Of a stretch of 64,000 nt of DNA, positions 52,300 through 62,673 are shown one piece after another. The stretch is from Macrothele yani. Its lineage: Eukaryota; Arthropoda; Arachnida; Araneae; Macrothelidae. The notes below the pieces were generated by a model. It searched no databases. It was given only the letters and a program-made list of their open reading frames with translations, and was not told the origin of the DNA. The DNA lies in the NCBI GenBank assembly GCA_039090855.1, contig CM077016.1:51727436-51791435 (forward strand), written 5' to 3'. A program made the translations under genes and the position numbers. The number at the start of each line of letters is the position of its first letter. Position 1 is the first letter of the stretch.

Positions 52300-53867
52300 T
52301 CCAAAATTCTCCCCGAGACCATATCCAGTTTTTGTAAAAATTTTGCTGAAGAAATTGCTTGATTACTATAATATTCGACAAACATCCGTTAAAGAATGAA
52401 TTATATATTGTACAAATAATCAGATGTGTGGAGTTTCATGTCATAGCAAAAGGTTAATTTTATAAAACAAATTTCTGAATTAAGACAAAAGAAAAAAAAA
52501 ACATACTTTGCCGATGGAAATATTATTCCCACTGTATCATTAGGCATCTTTAATTAAAAAAACAACAACATAAAATTGTAACCGTACCATTCAAAAATAT
52601 TTCGCCATCTTAAAAGCAAAAGAGCTGCTCATAGAAACTTAAATCTTTAGTTTTCTTACGTTTCATAAAAAACAAAACAAGTGAAGTGTGATTTTCGATT
52701 TCTTCAAATCATAACTAAAGGGTATTAACTGAACTCCACGATTGCAGTTTTTGAAAAGTTTGCAAAAGAAATCTTTACTGTATTTTATGAAACCTAATCC
52801 TGACATTTCTGGAATTTTATAAAAAAAATGAAGATTGGAAGCTTTTGTTTCTTACCATTCCATAATGCAAAGAAATATCAGAACAGAAGTTATTGCGTCT
52901 TAGCACTTTTCAGAATATTTAACGGTTAGTTTTCTCTGATTCGCCGTCTCGTCCTGCGTAAGAATAGCAAGTTTTTTTTTTTTTTTTTTTTTCTGTGCTT
53001 GTTCAGATATCCTAAATTGTTCATTTGTAAGAAAATTGTAGAATATTTCTAATGCGCAGCCGTGAATTACTCACATTCCGAATTATATAATTTTTATTTT
53101 TGTTCTTTCTCCTTCAAATATCTTTCATTCTGCTAGCAACCGCGAACTGCGATTCGCCGTGAACGACAGAGCTGGTGCCGCCTCCGTGTTGGACATTTTC
53201 CGCAGTTGAAGAGCCAGCCTTCGTCGTTCAGATGACGTCAGTCTTTAGCGCTCTTTAGTGTAATATGTTAGTGCGTAGCAAATTATTGCTTTATATAAAT
53301 GACAAAGTAAGGAGTTATATTTGTCTTACCTCAAAAACATAGTTTGTTGTAGCGAATAAAATGATTGATCACTTGATTTTTTTATTATGGGGTGGAATTT
53401 TATATGACACTTTCGGGTACGATGTTTAGATGCAACTCGTTGCGGATGTTACGAAAGAATTGTGTTAAAGCAATTTCGGTATTAAATCTGTTCTTTATTA
53501 CTATCTAATTCTGCTTAACGGTTTGTCCTTGAGTTATATTGATTACTAAGTTAATTATGATTGCTTTACTTTCCTCTTGTCATCTGGACGTTCTACCTAA
53601 TTTATATCCTATTTCGTTTTCTTATTATTCACGCTCCCCAGTTCGGAAGTCATCCTCCTAAACTATTTTCTCGCTCGCTTTCGAAAGCGTCTCACTCCAA
53701 AAGCCTTCTTCTTTCTCTCTTTGCCCCGTGATCTCCCTTCTTAGCACGACCTCCTGTGTCCAGCAGAACTCCACCCCCACCCTCCGAAGGGAATAGAATT
53801 TCTTTCTGACTCCTCTTCTGCAATAAAACAATTAAACTGTCTCGAAAGCGCTTTCTTTGCTGATGAC
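52300..53867. other. No gene; shared segment and CRE-containing block
   Basis: 53160-53250 is GC-richer and contains TGACGTCA (53233-53240), a perfect CRE. 53268-53400 ('gtagcaaattat', 'gagttat.ttt.tcttacctcaaaaaca') is shared with 60396-60530. A poly-T lies at 52973-52992. No coding sequence supported. Confidence 0.45.
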
Positions 53868-54514
53868 TAGGGCTCGGATTTTTACGATTTTGCATATTTT
53901 GTTTTTGGCAATACTAAAACGTTGTTCAAGTTTGTACAAATGTTTTTCATACAAAAATAAACTGATTTAAGTACCTTTGTTGAGGCTTTTTTTTTTTTTT
54001 TTTAGTATTTTTCGTAATTTTTACGCGATATGGCATTTTTTTTTTTAGGTTTATCGGTCATTTTAAGTATTTTCAATAAAAAGCATTTTGGTATTTTCAA
54101 TAAAAAGAGCATTTTTGGATGAATTTTCCTTGGACGAAGAAGATCATGGACTCGTTTGACAGTTATTAAGTGGCCTCAATTAAAGTTGTACAGAGACTAC
54201 CTTCCGATCCTGAAATTACAGGTAAAATTTCCTACATAAATTTGAATTTTGAGTTTATGCCCGGTGCTATTACTTCCTGGGAGAAGGCAGCAGTGATATC
54301 AGTGCATCAAATAAATTTGGATGAATAATAAGCACAAGGAACTTTACACCAACTATACATAAAATAGTATAACTATACTTGTAATCCGAATTTATTAGCG
54401 TAAAATAGAAATCAAAGTTTCCTTGAAAAAGCCATCTGGTTGATGTGCGAAAGCTTGGAAACTGTGATTTTTGTTCTACGCCAATAAATTTGGATTACTA
54501 GTACAGTTATACTA

Positions 54515-55089
54515 CAGGGTAATTCAAAATAATTGCCCCGATTACAAATGACAATACCTGGTTTATGAACATAGATCACATTGTTGCACCATAAAGAAGG
54601 AATTTTGGAATTTTGTTTCCATACCTTACAAATGTTCTATGTGATTCCCCTGGGACACACGGACAACATCTAAACGGTAATCCATTTCATCTAAACGGTA
54701 ATCCATTTCACGCCATACATTATGAAGCATAATCCGTAGTCACTCATGCCAGTGCAAGCTGAATGCACATCTCAGCAAAGGTGGCGCATACACATGGCCT
54801 TTGACAAACTCCCACAAAAAGAAGTCACAAGGAGTAAGCTCGGAGACCAGGGTGGCCACTTGCAGAACTCCGGCACGCAAAACGCCTTTTCTGCTGCAGT
54901 CGCCATTTCTTCCCACTGGCTTTGGTGCACGGGCAGCTCACTTTCTTACGTCACCATAGCAACACAGCAGTAGTTTCCAATAAAATTCTAAACTTCCTTC
55001 TTTCTTGTGTAGGAATATCAGCTGTGTATTTATCTTCATAAACACGTTGTTGTCGTTTGTAATCGGAGCAATAATTTTGAATTACCCTG
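54515..55089 (-). mobile_element. Deletion derivative of a DDxD Tc1/mariner-type element, nested
   Basis: CAGGGTAATTCAAAATAATT and its inverse ('..AATAATTTTGAATTACCCTG') are long inverted ends (~34 bp), TA-flanked. The minus strand retains 'WPPWSPSLLLVTSFCGSLSK', corresponding to the last catalytic Asp region of the DD41D-type enzymes but with the Asp lost. 'atctaaacggtaatccattt' is directly duplicated at about 54668-54710. Confidence 0.82.
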
Positions 55090-55254
55090 TATTTTAAGAA
55101 AGTTGTGAATGACGTATATGGCTAGAAAAGTGGGAAAGGCTGTGGCAAATTAAAAAAAAGGATATGGAAAGCTGTGCTTTATTGCAGATGTGCTATCGGG
55201 GAGGAGAAACTTTTCATTTGGAAAAATTTCAGGAGACTGAACAAGTGATGCAGT

Positions 55255-55440
55255 TTTTTTTTCAAGTATGCTTCTGCGGTGTCAGTAGAATTAAAAAGGA
55301 GCTTTTCATTGCTTAAAGCTTTGTTGGCAAACAATAGAAAGTCATTCTCTTTTGAAAATCTGCAATTGAGTTTTGTTGTACATCGCAATTCTGGACTGAT
55401 GAAATCAAAACTTTCAGTTTACCATGGCAAACTAAAAATA
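55255..55440 (+). pseudogene. hAT transposase C-terminal (dimerisation) remnant
   Basis: The plus strand reads 'FKYASAVSVELKRSFSLLKA' then 'NNRKSFSFENLQLSFVVHRN', matching the hATC dimerisation pattern ('...vERsFS.lk.i....R..l...nl..l..i..N'). The zinc finger and catalytic parts are not visible. It supports the hAT assignment of 53868-55991. Confidence 0.65.
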
Positions 55441-56483
55441 TGCAAATAATTTTTTTGTTAGCAAACTTCTAACTTACATTTTCTGACAGAACCTGTGTCA
55501 AATTGAAAGTTTCATTTTTAAATCTTTTTCTCGTTTTCTTTTATGGGGCATATTTTTTGTCAAAAAAACCAAAAACAAAAAAACTCGTTTGGCACAGAAA
55601 CTGTAAAAAGTTAAATTGTATTTTTAAGGGTTTTTTTTTTGTCTTATAAGGCATGTTTTTGGGCAATAATTTTTTAGCTTGGCACAGAAACAGTTAAATT
55701 GTGCTTCTCGTTTATTCCTTGTTTTGTTTTATAGATCACATGTTGGTTAGAAAAACGAAGAATTTCAGTTGGCACAGCAATATTCAACAAATAAAATTAT
55801 ATTTTTTTAATTCCTTTTTGTTTCATGCACTCTTGTTTTTTAATTAATTAGTTTTGCAAGGAAATAAAAATAAATGTGCATTCGTTAGGTATTTATTTGT
55901 TTTGTTTTACAGAGCATTCTTTTTTAGGTCATAAATACATTTTTATAGGGCATTTTCTAGCAATTTTTAGGCTATAAAAATCCTAGCCCTACTGATGACA
56001 ATGCACATGACTGCAGCGTAGTCCAATAAAACGATTTAAGCACTTAAGATTTTCTGAAACGGCTCTTCCATACAAAAGAAAGGCCGCCTATGAATACTGT
56101 TTCACAACTTCTAGTTGCCGATTGCAGCCGTAGATAGTTCGTGTTTACCGCTAGAATATTCCCTGCTTGGAAAATAATCAATTCTAAAATATTTTAAAAT
56201 CTCTTTTATCCGCGTAACATTTCGCCAATGACATATTTTTACAGTTTATACACTGAAAAAAGTAAGTGGTGTGAGTTCACGGAAAATCTCTGTCAGTCTT
56301 TTAACGAAATTTCCGTTTGTAAAAGTTCCAGTTTTTTCTAACTTCCGTATTTTGTCACAATTTCCGTAGTCAGCAATTCCGTTTATTTCAGATAAAGTCC
56401 GTTTGGGATTTTCCCGTATTTACGCAGAAATCTCGCAAAATCCCCAATTTGGACGTTTTCAGACCCTTTTTGTTTGTGCTTAT

Positions 56484-56545
56484 GTAGGGATCGAATCTAC
56501 CTCGTCTTCCACTGAAGACGAGCGTGCTGTCCGATGGACCACGTA
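56484..56545 (-). other. tRNA-like sequence
   Basis: The minus strand has 'tggtccatcggacagcacg', a 9-bp stem CTCGTCTTC-AGTG-GAAGACGAG and a B-box-like 'gattcgatccc'. The anticodon arm is abnormal (9-bp stem, 4-nt loop), so a tRNA pseudogene or SINE head is more likely than a working tRNA. Confidence 0.35.
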
Positions 56546-56670
56546 AAGCAGCTTCAAGTATTTAATAGATGAACAATGATGAAATGTTTTTTTGTTTTTT
56601 TTTCGTTATTAATGCGGGCGAAATAGTAATTTTATTTTCGGTTGGAGCTCATTATTTTTCACAGCAGGTG

Positions 56671-56895
56671 TTTTTTTTTTGTTTTTGGTTGGAGGTTTAA
56701 CGACCACCGTGAGCAACTCAATGGGCTATAAGCAGTCGCCCGTCCCTAATTTAGGGTCACTGGTTCCAGGGAAGGGAGAGAGCCAGTGCCGTAAGACAAA
56801 CACAACATCCATGCCTCACCGGGATACGAACCCGGACCCCTCACGGACGAATATCAGAGGCCAGCGCCTTAGACCACTGCGCCACCGGGGCGGCT
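56671..56895 (-). mobile_element. SINE-A copy 11, with 11-bp target duplication
   Basis: Complete copy. 'cacagcaggtg' at 56660-56670 and 'cacagtaggtg' at 56896-56906. Confidence 0.93.
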
Positions 56896-56906
56896 CACAG
56901 TAGGTG

Positions 56907-57652
56907 TAACGTACAAGTTTGTCCGTCCGCGCCGGGCATCGAAACCGGGTAAGTTGCTCTCCCAACTGAGCTACGCGGACATGTGCTCTCACTGCTATCT
57001 GCCTTTATCTTATGTACGTCCTGCGGGGCGGGCACGTCACCCCCGCCCCTTCCCGAAAGAAGGCCGGGAGCATGTTTCGCTGTAGGCAGTTATCCCATGA
57101 AGAACGTACATTTGAGAAATCACAGACAATTTGGTGTGTGGAACGTAACATCACACTGATTTATTTTTTCGAAGCACTAAAGAAGGGATTCTCATTTTTC
57201 CTGTCTCGCCGTGTGGGAAGAACATCACGTCATTGCAAGAAACTTATTATTTTTTTTTTTATTGGAGGTTTAACGACCACCGTGAGCCACTCAATGGGCT
57301 ATAAGTAGTCGCCCGTCCCTAGTTTAGGGTCACTGGTTCCAGGGAAGGGAGAGAGCCAGTGCCGTAAGATAAACACAACATCCATGCCTCACCGGGATTC
57401 GAACCCGGACCCCGTTCGGACGAATGATCAGAGGCCGTCGCTTTGACCACTGCGCCACCGGGGCGGCCGAGAAACTTAACAGCCGGGTTATCTTGGAAGT
57501 TCGGGCGCCAATATAGCGTACAAGTTTGCCCGCGCCGGACATCGAAGTCAGGTCCCCTCACTCCGGAGTAAGTCCCTCTCCCAACTGAGCTACGCGGACA
57601 TGTGCTCTCACTGCTATCTGCCTTTATCTCATGTGCGTCCTGGCACGTCACA
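56907..57652 (-). repeat. tRNA-like dimeric element (family T), locus 2, with SINE-A inside
   Basis: Direct repeats at about 56907-57036 and 57513-57652 ('gtacaagttt.cccgcgccgg', 'ccaactgagctacgcggaca', 'tgctctcactgctatctgcc') flank a spacer homologous to that at 43449-43709 ('ttatttttcgaagc.ct..agaagggattctc', 'gaagttcgggcgccaatata'). The anticodon-arm stem is CTTAC-TCCGGA-GTGAG, a covarying change from locus 1. Confidence 0.8.
57247..57469 (-). mobile_element. SINE-A copy 12 inside family T locus 2
   Basis: Complete copy. AGAAACTTA at 57238-57246 and 57470-57478 is the target duplication. Confidence 0.93.
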
Positions 57653-57964
57653 TTGGTTCGTTAGAACTTAATATTTTTTCTGTAGGGGGACTTATTACAA
57701 ATTGCGTATTTATTTCGTCGCGATTTTTTGAAATTGCAGAATGCTTTAGAACCTGAGATTTTTTAAACTGACAATGACTTTCAATTATCTTGAAGAAAAA
57801 ATGCAATGGGTTTTACAGTATTATTGAACAAAACTCCTAAATGTAAAATTTAGGCTTGATAGTAATAATAACTTTTCTCTTAAGATGTCCTCAGACTGAT
57901 AAGTCACCTGAACCATAATTTAAGTACCCGGTTTATTAGGATAACACTATACAATAGCTAGTGC
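57653..57964. other. No gene seen
   Basis: AT-rich with no recognisable feature. Confidence 0.4.
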
Positions 57965-58175
57965 CTAAAATGAGGGAGAGGGGAAAGAATACCTGCTGCC
58001 ACAATAACAAAAATTTCATGCAATATTCTATCTACAATATCCAATCTCGCTACAGAACTACAAAATCAGATTCTTCGACAGATGACTGAAATTTAATAGT
58101 TAATAAAACCTTAAGTCTTCCTTCGAATCGCTATATCCGGAAATTTTAGGTCAAGTAATACGAAAAAGTGAAAAC
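57965..58175 (+). repeat. Interspersed repeat R2 segment, copy 2
   Basis: It matches 45695-45910 ('atgagggagaggggaaagaa', 'ccacaataac', 'aatttaatagttaataaaacc') at about 80%. Confidence 0.75.
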
Positions 58176-58191
58176 ATAGAACATATGCAGA

Positions 58192-58272
58192 GGATTTTAG
58201 AAAGGGCGTGTCTGGCCCAGTAATTCCGACTCTTAGAAATAGGAAGCTAGGAGATTTGGGCTACAGTGCCAT
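58192..58272 (-). mobile_element. SINE-C 3' part (split by foldback copy 3)
   Basis: The minus strand reads 'gcactgtagcccaaatctcc', 'tagcttcctatttctaagag', the 3' body of SINE-C. The 5' part resumes at 59876 on the far side of the foldback element. Confidence 0.8.
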
Positions 58273-58274
58273 TA

Positions 58275-59873
58275 CCCAGCAAAAACACAAGTGCTGGGAA
58301 ACTGCTGGCAGTGATGGGTCACTGCTGGCTGAAATCTGCCGCTCACGGCCCGGTAGTGGTCCGTTGGTGGCAGCGCTATCAGTTGGCGAGCCATTGATGG
58401 CCCTGCAGCATCGCCGTGAATTGTGGGCCTCCAAGCAAGTGCCACTAGTGGCCCGTTGCTGGCAACCAATGCAACCCCCCAACAGCAGGTGGAAGCATCG
58501 GGACAGCGCATGCGCAGAAGCAACACTTGCTGTGTCTCTCATGGTACCAGTTAGTTGAAGACGACGCCATCGTGGTATTTTAGTGGATGTTAAGAAAAAA
58601 TCCGTATGTGGAGAGGCGAATTAATTTCCTAATGAAATTTTACGTCGACGAAGATTTCAGATTAAGCCGTGAAATACTAGATTACAGCCATGAAATACAT
58701 CCACTCCATTCCCATGAATAACAATTCATGGAATGGAGTGGATGAATAACAAGAAAAAATTTGAAACCGCTTGAAACACATATCCTGGAAAACCATTAAA
58801 AAAGCGTTTGTTGAAAAAAAAAAAAAGAATTATACGCGTACAAAATTTATTAATTATTTGAAAGAAAAAAAAAGCAACGCTATGTGGTGTACTCATCTAT
58901 GGGTTGAATACACAAGACTGGGAGGAATTCGCTTCTAAAAATAACGAGAAGTAAAATAAAATATCTTTTACTCTTTAAAACAAATGTAGCTTCGGACAAC
59001 GGAAAGGAAAGACACAACGTAAAGAATGTAACAGAATGTGACATGAACCCGGGTAAATATATATTAATTCAACAATCTCTTTTCAAGACGGCAAGGACAG
59101 TACAAAACTTTGGAAAGCGACTCTAAGTATGTACACGCCTTGAAAATGAGTGAAGTTCCCTTAAGGTAAAAAAAAACAAAAAAACTATCGTTACGTTGAA
59201 AAAATTAATTTATCAATTATATGAAACTGACTTTTATGAAAAATACCTCGCAATATTATAAAATGAAAGAGGGAAGCATTCGATTACAAATTGCATACCA
59301 AACAGATAGCTTCCATCACATGGCCGAGCGTAGTGAATTAGTCCGGTCGGTAGCGGGCGCGGCTTCCCCACAAACGGCCCAGGATCGAATCTAGTCAAAT
59401 GCAAACGGGCGTTTTTCCGGTCTGTCAAAAAAGTTTCCCCAGGGCAGTGCGTTAATTCACAAGCTTTGTAAGTGTAGAAAAAAAAATTGTAGCTTTGGGA
59501 AGCTGTGGTTATCCTTGCTATTATTATTATGGCTACTACTGGGAAATTGGCGGACAAGATTCGGCAAGCCACCAGTTACGTCACGTGGTTGCTGGCTGCC
59601 ACTAGCGGACCACATTAGGCCAGCCATCATTTCTGGCACGTGCTTGAAGGGCCACTTGTGGCAGCTACTGCCTGTGATGGACCACTGATGGCCCTGTTGT
59701 GGCATATGACAACTGATGGGGTACCAACTATTGGCCAGCTGCTGGCCCTTCTGTTGGCCGCCCGGAGATTTTATTGACGGTTCGGCAGCGGCAACATAGT
59801 GCTGGGCCATTGCTGGCAGTGCTGGCTGCCAGCAATGACCTACTGCTGGCCCAGCAAGACTGTTTTTGCTGGG
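58275..59873. mobile_element. Foldback element, copy 3, with clear TA target duplication
   Basis: CCCAGCAAAAACACAAGTGC at 58275 and '..ACTGTTTTTGCTGGG' ending 59873 are flanked by TA (58273-58274, 59874-59875). The empty site can be reconstructed from the split SINE-C (gat-TA-ggaaag). GC-rich 'ctggc'-word termini, AT-rich middle, a SINE-D tRNA-like piece at 59335-59420, and an internal inverted duplication at 58700-58745 ('atccactccattcc' / 'ggaatggagtggat'). Confidence 0.88.
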
Positions 59874-59875
59874 TA

Positions 59876-60083
59876 GGAAAGTGACACGGAAGCGAGGTAG
59901 AAAAAGGGGACGAATACGCCCTTATTCATTACAGGGGGGGGCAGTACCCTAGGTCCGACGGCTTAACGTGCCCATCCGACGCACGGCAGATATTTAGTGG
60001 TTCGAGTGTTCGTACCTGCCTGGAATCAAACTTGAGGTTTCTCCGTGGCATTCACGAACGTTGACCACTAGGCCATCCGCTTC
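59876..60083 (-). mobile_element. SINE-C 5' part (tRNA-like head)
   Basis: The minus strand reads 'ggatggcctagtggtcaacg', 'gtgccgtgcgtcggatgggc'-type body and 'cctcgcttccgtgtcacttt'. It continues the SINE interrupted at 58272. Confidence 0.8.
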
Positions 60084-60590
60084 CCTAAAAAGTGAAAACA
60101 GTTTTTTTCCCTTTAATATAGGAAAGCAATTGCGGAAAGGTTGCTGAAAATTGCAGAATTTTCCTGGCGTACAAAAATTCCGTGAAATTCAGGGTTTATT
60201 TTCCGTCATTTCACGCAAAAGGTGTCAGAAATATGATTCGTCAATTCACGAAAGATATCACAGAAAAAATAGCTCCTGAATTTCTGAAAGTTTTTCATTC
60301 TTTATCGGATTCCGACACGCATTTATCAGAAACAGTTATTCGAACTTAGGTAATTGATGAAAATGAACTTTTAGCGTTTTTTAATGCACTAATTTAATGC
60401 GTAGCAAATTATCACCTCGTATATAAATGTAAAGTAAAGAGTTATGTTTATCTTACCTCAAAAACAGGGTTTCTTGTAGTCAATGAAATGATTAAGTACT
60501 TGATTTTTCACCAATAGCATCCAGAGTTGGAAACCGTTCAAAAATTTTGTACCCGGACGTCACATAATTTGACCCGAAAGAATCTGCTTT
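60084..60590. other. No gene; shared segment with 53.3 kb
   Basis: 60396-60530 repeats 53268-53400. The remainder is AT-rich and unexplained. Confidence 0.5.
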
Positions 60591-60599
60591 GAATTATAA

Positions 60600-62673
60600 A
60601 TACGAAACTCAATTTATAATTATATATACCTTCAAGTTGGAACTGAAGAACAGGTTCTCTGCTTTAGAAGGCCTAACATCGGAAGAAGTGGACATCTCTG
60701 AAGTTAACAGAAAAGTAACCAAAGCTCTTATGGAAACAGCAACAAAATTAGCTGGGTCTAAGAACAAGTTGCATGTAAATAAATTATCAGGAAAAACGAA
60801 AATGTTGATGCAAAAAGAAGAGAGATGAGGACAACTAAAGAAGATGTGACTTCCAAAGTGGAATATATAGAGCTATGCAAGACAGTACGAAAAAGTATCA
60901 CTGAAGACGTAAGAAAATTCAACTGTGAACTAGTGAGGAAAGCAATTGAAAACAACCAAAGCCTAAAGATAGCAAAGGGACATCTCAGTAAGGGAAGAAA
61001 ACAGATTATGGCACTGAGAAAGAAGATGGTTCTGTAACAAGAAATAGAGGCGAAATTTTGACAAGAGTGAAAGATTTCTACTCCAAATTATATGAAAGGG
61101 ATGATACATGCACTCCAGACATCATGAAAGATACCAGTACCAGAGTTCCTCCAGTCCTCCCAGCAGAAGTTGCACATGCAATCAAGAACATGAAGCGGGT
61201 AAAAGCTCCAGGAGAAGATGGAATTACTGTAGACATCATACAAGAAGCAAGTGGAGAAATCGAAACAGTACTCGCCCAAATTTTCACTCGATGCCTTAAT
61301 GAAGGAAAGATTCCTGAGGATTGGAACACCGCTACAATGATCCTGCTACATAAGAAAGGTGGCATTGAGGATCTCGGAAACTACAGACCTATCAGCCTCC
61401 TATCAGTAGTTTATAAAATCTTCACTAAAGTTCTTTCACACCGCTTGAAGGTAACACTGGACATGGCTCAACCGAGAGAACAAGCTGGATTCAGGAGTGG
61501 CTACAGCACAATAGATCATATCCATGTGCTGAGAGAACTAATTGAAAGAGCGAGGGAATATGAACTTCCATTGTGCATGGCTTTTATCGATTATGAAAAA
61601 GCCTTTGATTCGGTGAAACCATCAGCAGTTACAATGGCTCTGAAAACCTGCGGTATTGAAGATGCATACATTAATATTATTAATAACATCTATGAAAATG
61701 CAAGTGCAAAGATTAGGCTGTTTGAAAATACAACACACATAAAAATTGGAAAGGGAGTGAGACAAGGTGACACCATATCTCCGAAGCTCTTTAATGCCAC
61801 ATTGGAGGGTGTTTTTCAGTCACTGAGCTGGGAAAACAAGGGGATAAAGATTAATGGAGATTATCTAACCCACCTTCGTTTTGCTGATGACGTAGTCATT
61901 TTTGCAACTAGCCCATCAGAGCTGCAGAGTATGATCCAGGAACTTGCTGACAAGAGTAAAGAAGTGGGATTAAAAATGAACTTTCAGAAGACAAAAGTGA
62001 TGTTCAATGCTTTTACAAGAAATGAAGATTTATCGATTGATGGAGAAAAGCTGGAGATAACAGACACGTACATTTATCTTGGACAGCAGATATCAAGTGA
62101 GGGTCACATTGATGAAGAAATTAATCGGCGCACAAAACTTGCCTGGAGAGCTTTTGGAAGAAACAGCATAATTTTCAAGAGCAATATGCCATTATGTCTT
62201 AAAAGAAAAGTGTTTGATCAATGCATCCTTCCAGTGCTTACGTATGGTGCAGAGACGTGGACCTTAACTAAAAGAGACATACAAAGGCTGCAGACAACTC
62301 AAAGAAGCATGGAGAGGTGCATACTTGGTGTAACCAGGAGAGATAAGAAGAGGAACTCATGGATCCGAAAAATGACAAGAGTGGAAGACATCATGATCAG
62401 AGTCAAAATCCCTGAAATGGCAATGGGCTGGACATACTGTCAGAAGGACAGATCATCGATGGACAGCCGAAATTTTCGATTGGATTCCAAGGGACAGGAA
62501 AAGACCCAGAAGAAGACCACATGGGAGATGGGTGGATGAAATTCAGAAAGTATGCAGGGGTGACATGGAGGAGACTGGCACAAGACAGACCGTTGTGGAG
62601 GAAACTTGGGGAGACCTTCGTCCAGCAGTGGATTGATAATGGTTGACAATGATGATGATGATGATGATGATAC
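60600..62673 (+). mobile_element. RTE-clade LINE, 5'-truncated, (GAT)n tail
   Basis: The coding remnant starts inside the linker region and lacks the endonuclease, then covers the full reverse transcriptase and a short 3'UTR, ending in a trinucleotide (GAT)n tail at 62650-62673, as usual for RTE elements. Confidence 0.88.
60625..62640 (+). pseudogene. RTE reverse transcriptase (broken)
   Basis: Early frames: 'ELKNRFSALEGL' (60.6 kb), 'VEYIELCKTVRKSITEDV' and 'KIAKGHLSKGRKQIM'. The main frame is 61058-62539: 'VKDFYSKLYERDD', 'APGEDGITVDIIQEA', 'LGNYRPISLLSVVYKIFTKV', 'EQAGFRSGYSTIDHI', 'CMAFIDYEKAFDS', 'GVRQGDTISPKLF', catalytic 'LRFADDVVIF' and 'LPVLTYGAETW'. A late shift (about 62410) moves the C-terminus 'WAGH.VRRTDHRW' and 'RRRPHGRWVDEIQ' to another frame. 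At least three shifts in all. The RT core itself (61.1-62.4 kb) is uninterrupted. Confidence 0.88.

Larger units (their letters stand above)
53868..55991 (+). mobile_element. hAT-superfamily element with 8-bp target duplication
   Basis: CTGATGAC is duplicated at 53860-53867 and 55992-55999. The ends TAGGGCTCGGATTTTTACG and inverted TAGGGCTAGGATTTTTATAG agree at most positions. Subterminal 'ttttat.gggcat.tttt' words repeat at the right. It carries a transposase remnant and a nested DNA transposon derivative. Confidence 0.85.

Noticed and set aside
53692..53895. 67-aa minus-strand frame, basic
   Set aside because: Low-complexity purine-rich stretch overlapping the hAT element end; no homology recognised.
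60589..62539. Host gene with reverse transcriptase domain (domesticated)
   Set aside because: Frameshifts on both sides of the RT core, 5' truncation and a (GAT)n tail mark an ordinary dead RTE insertion.
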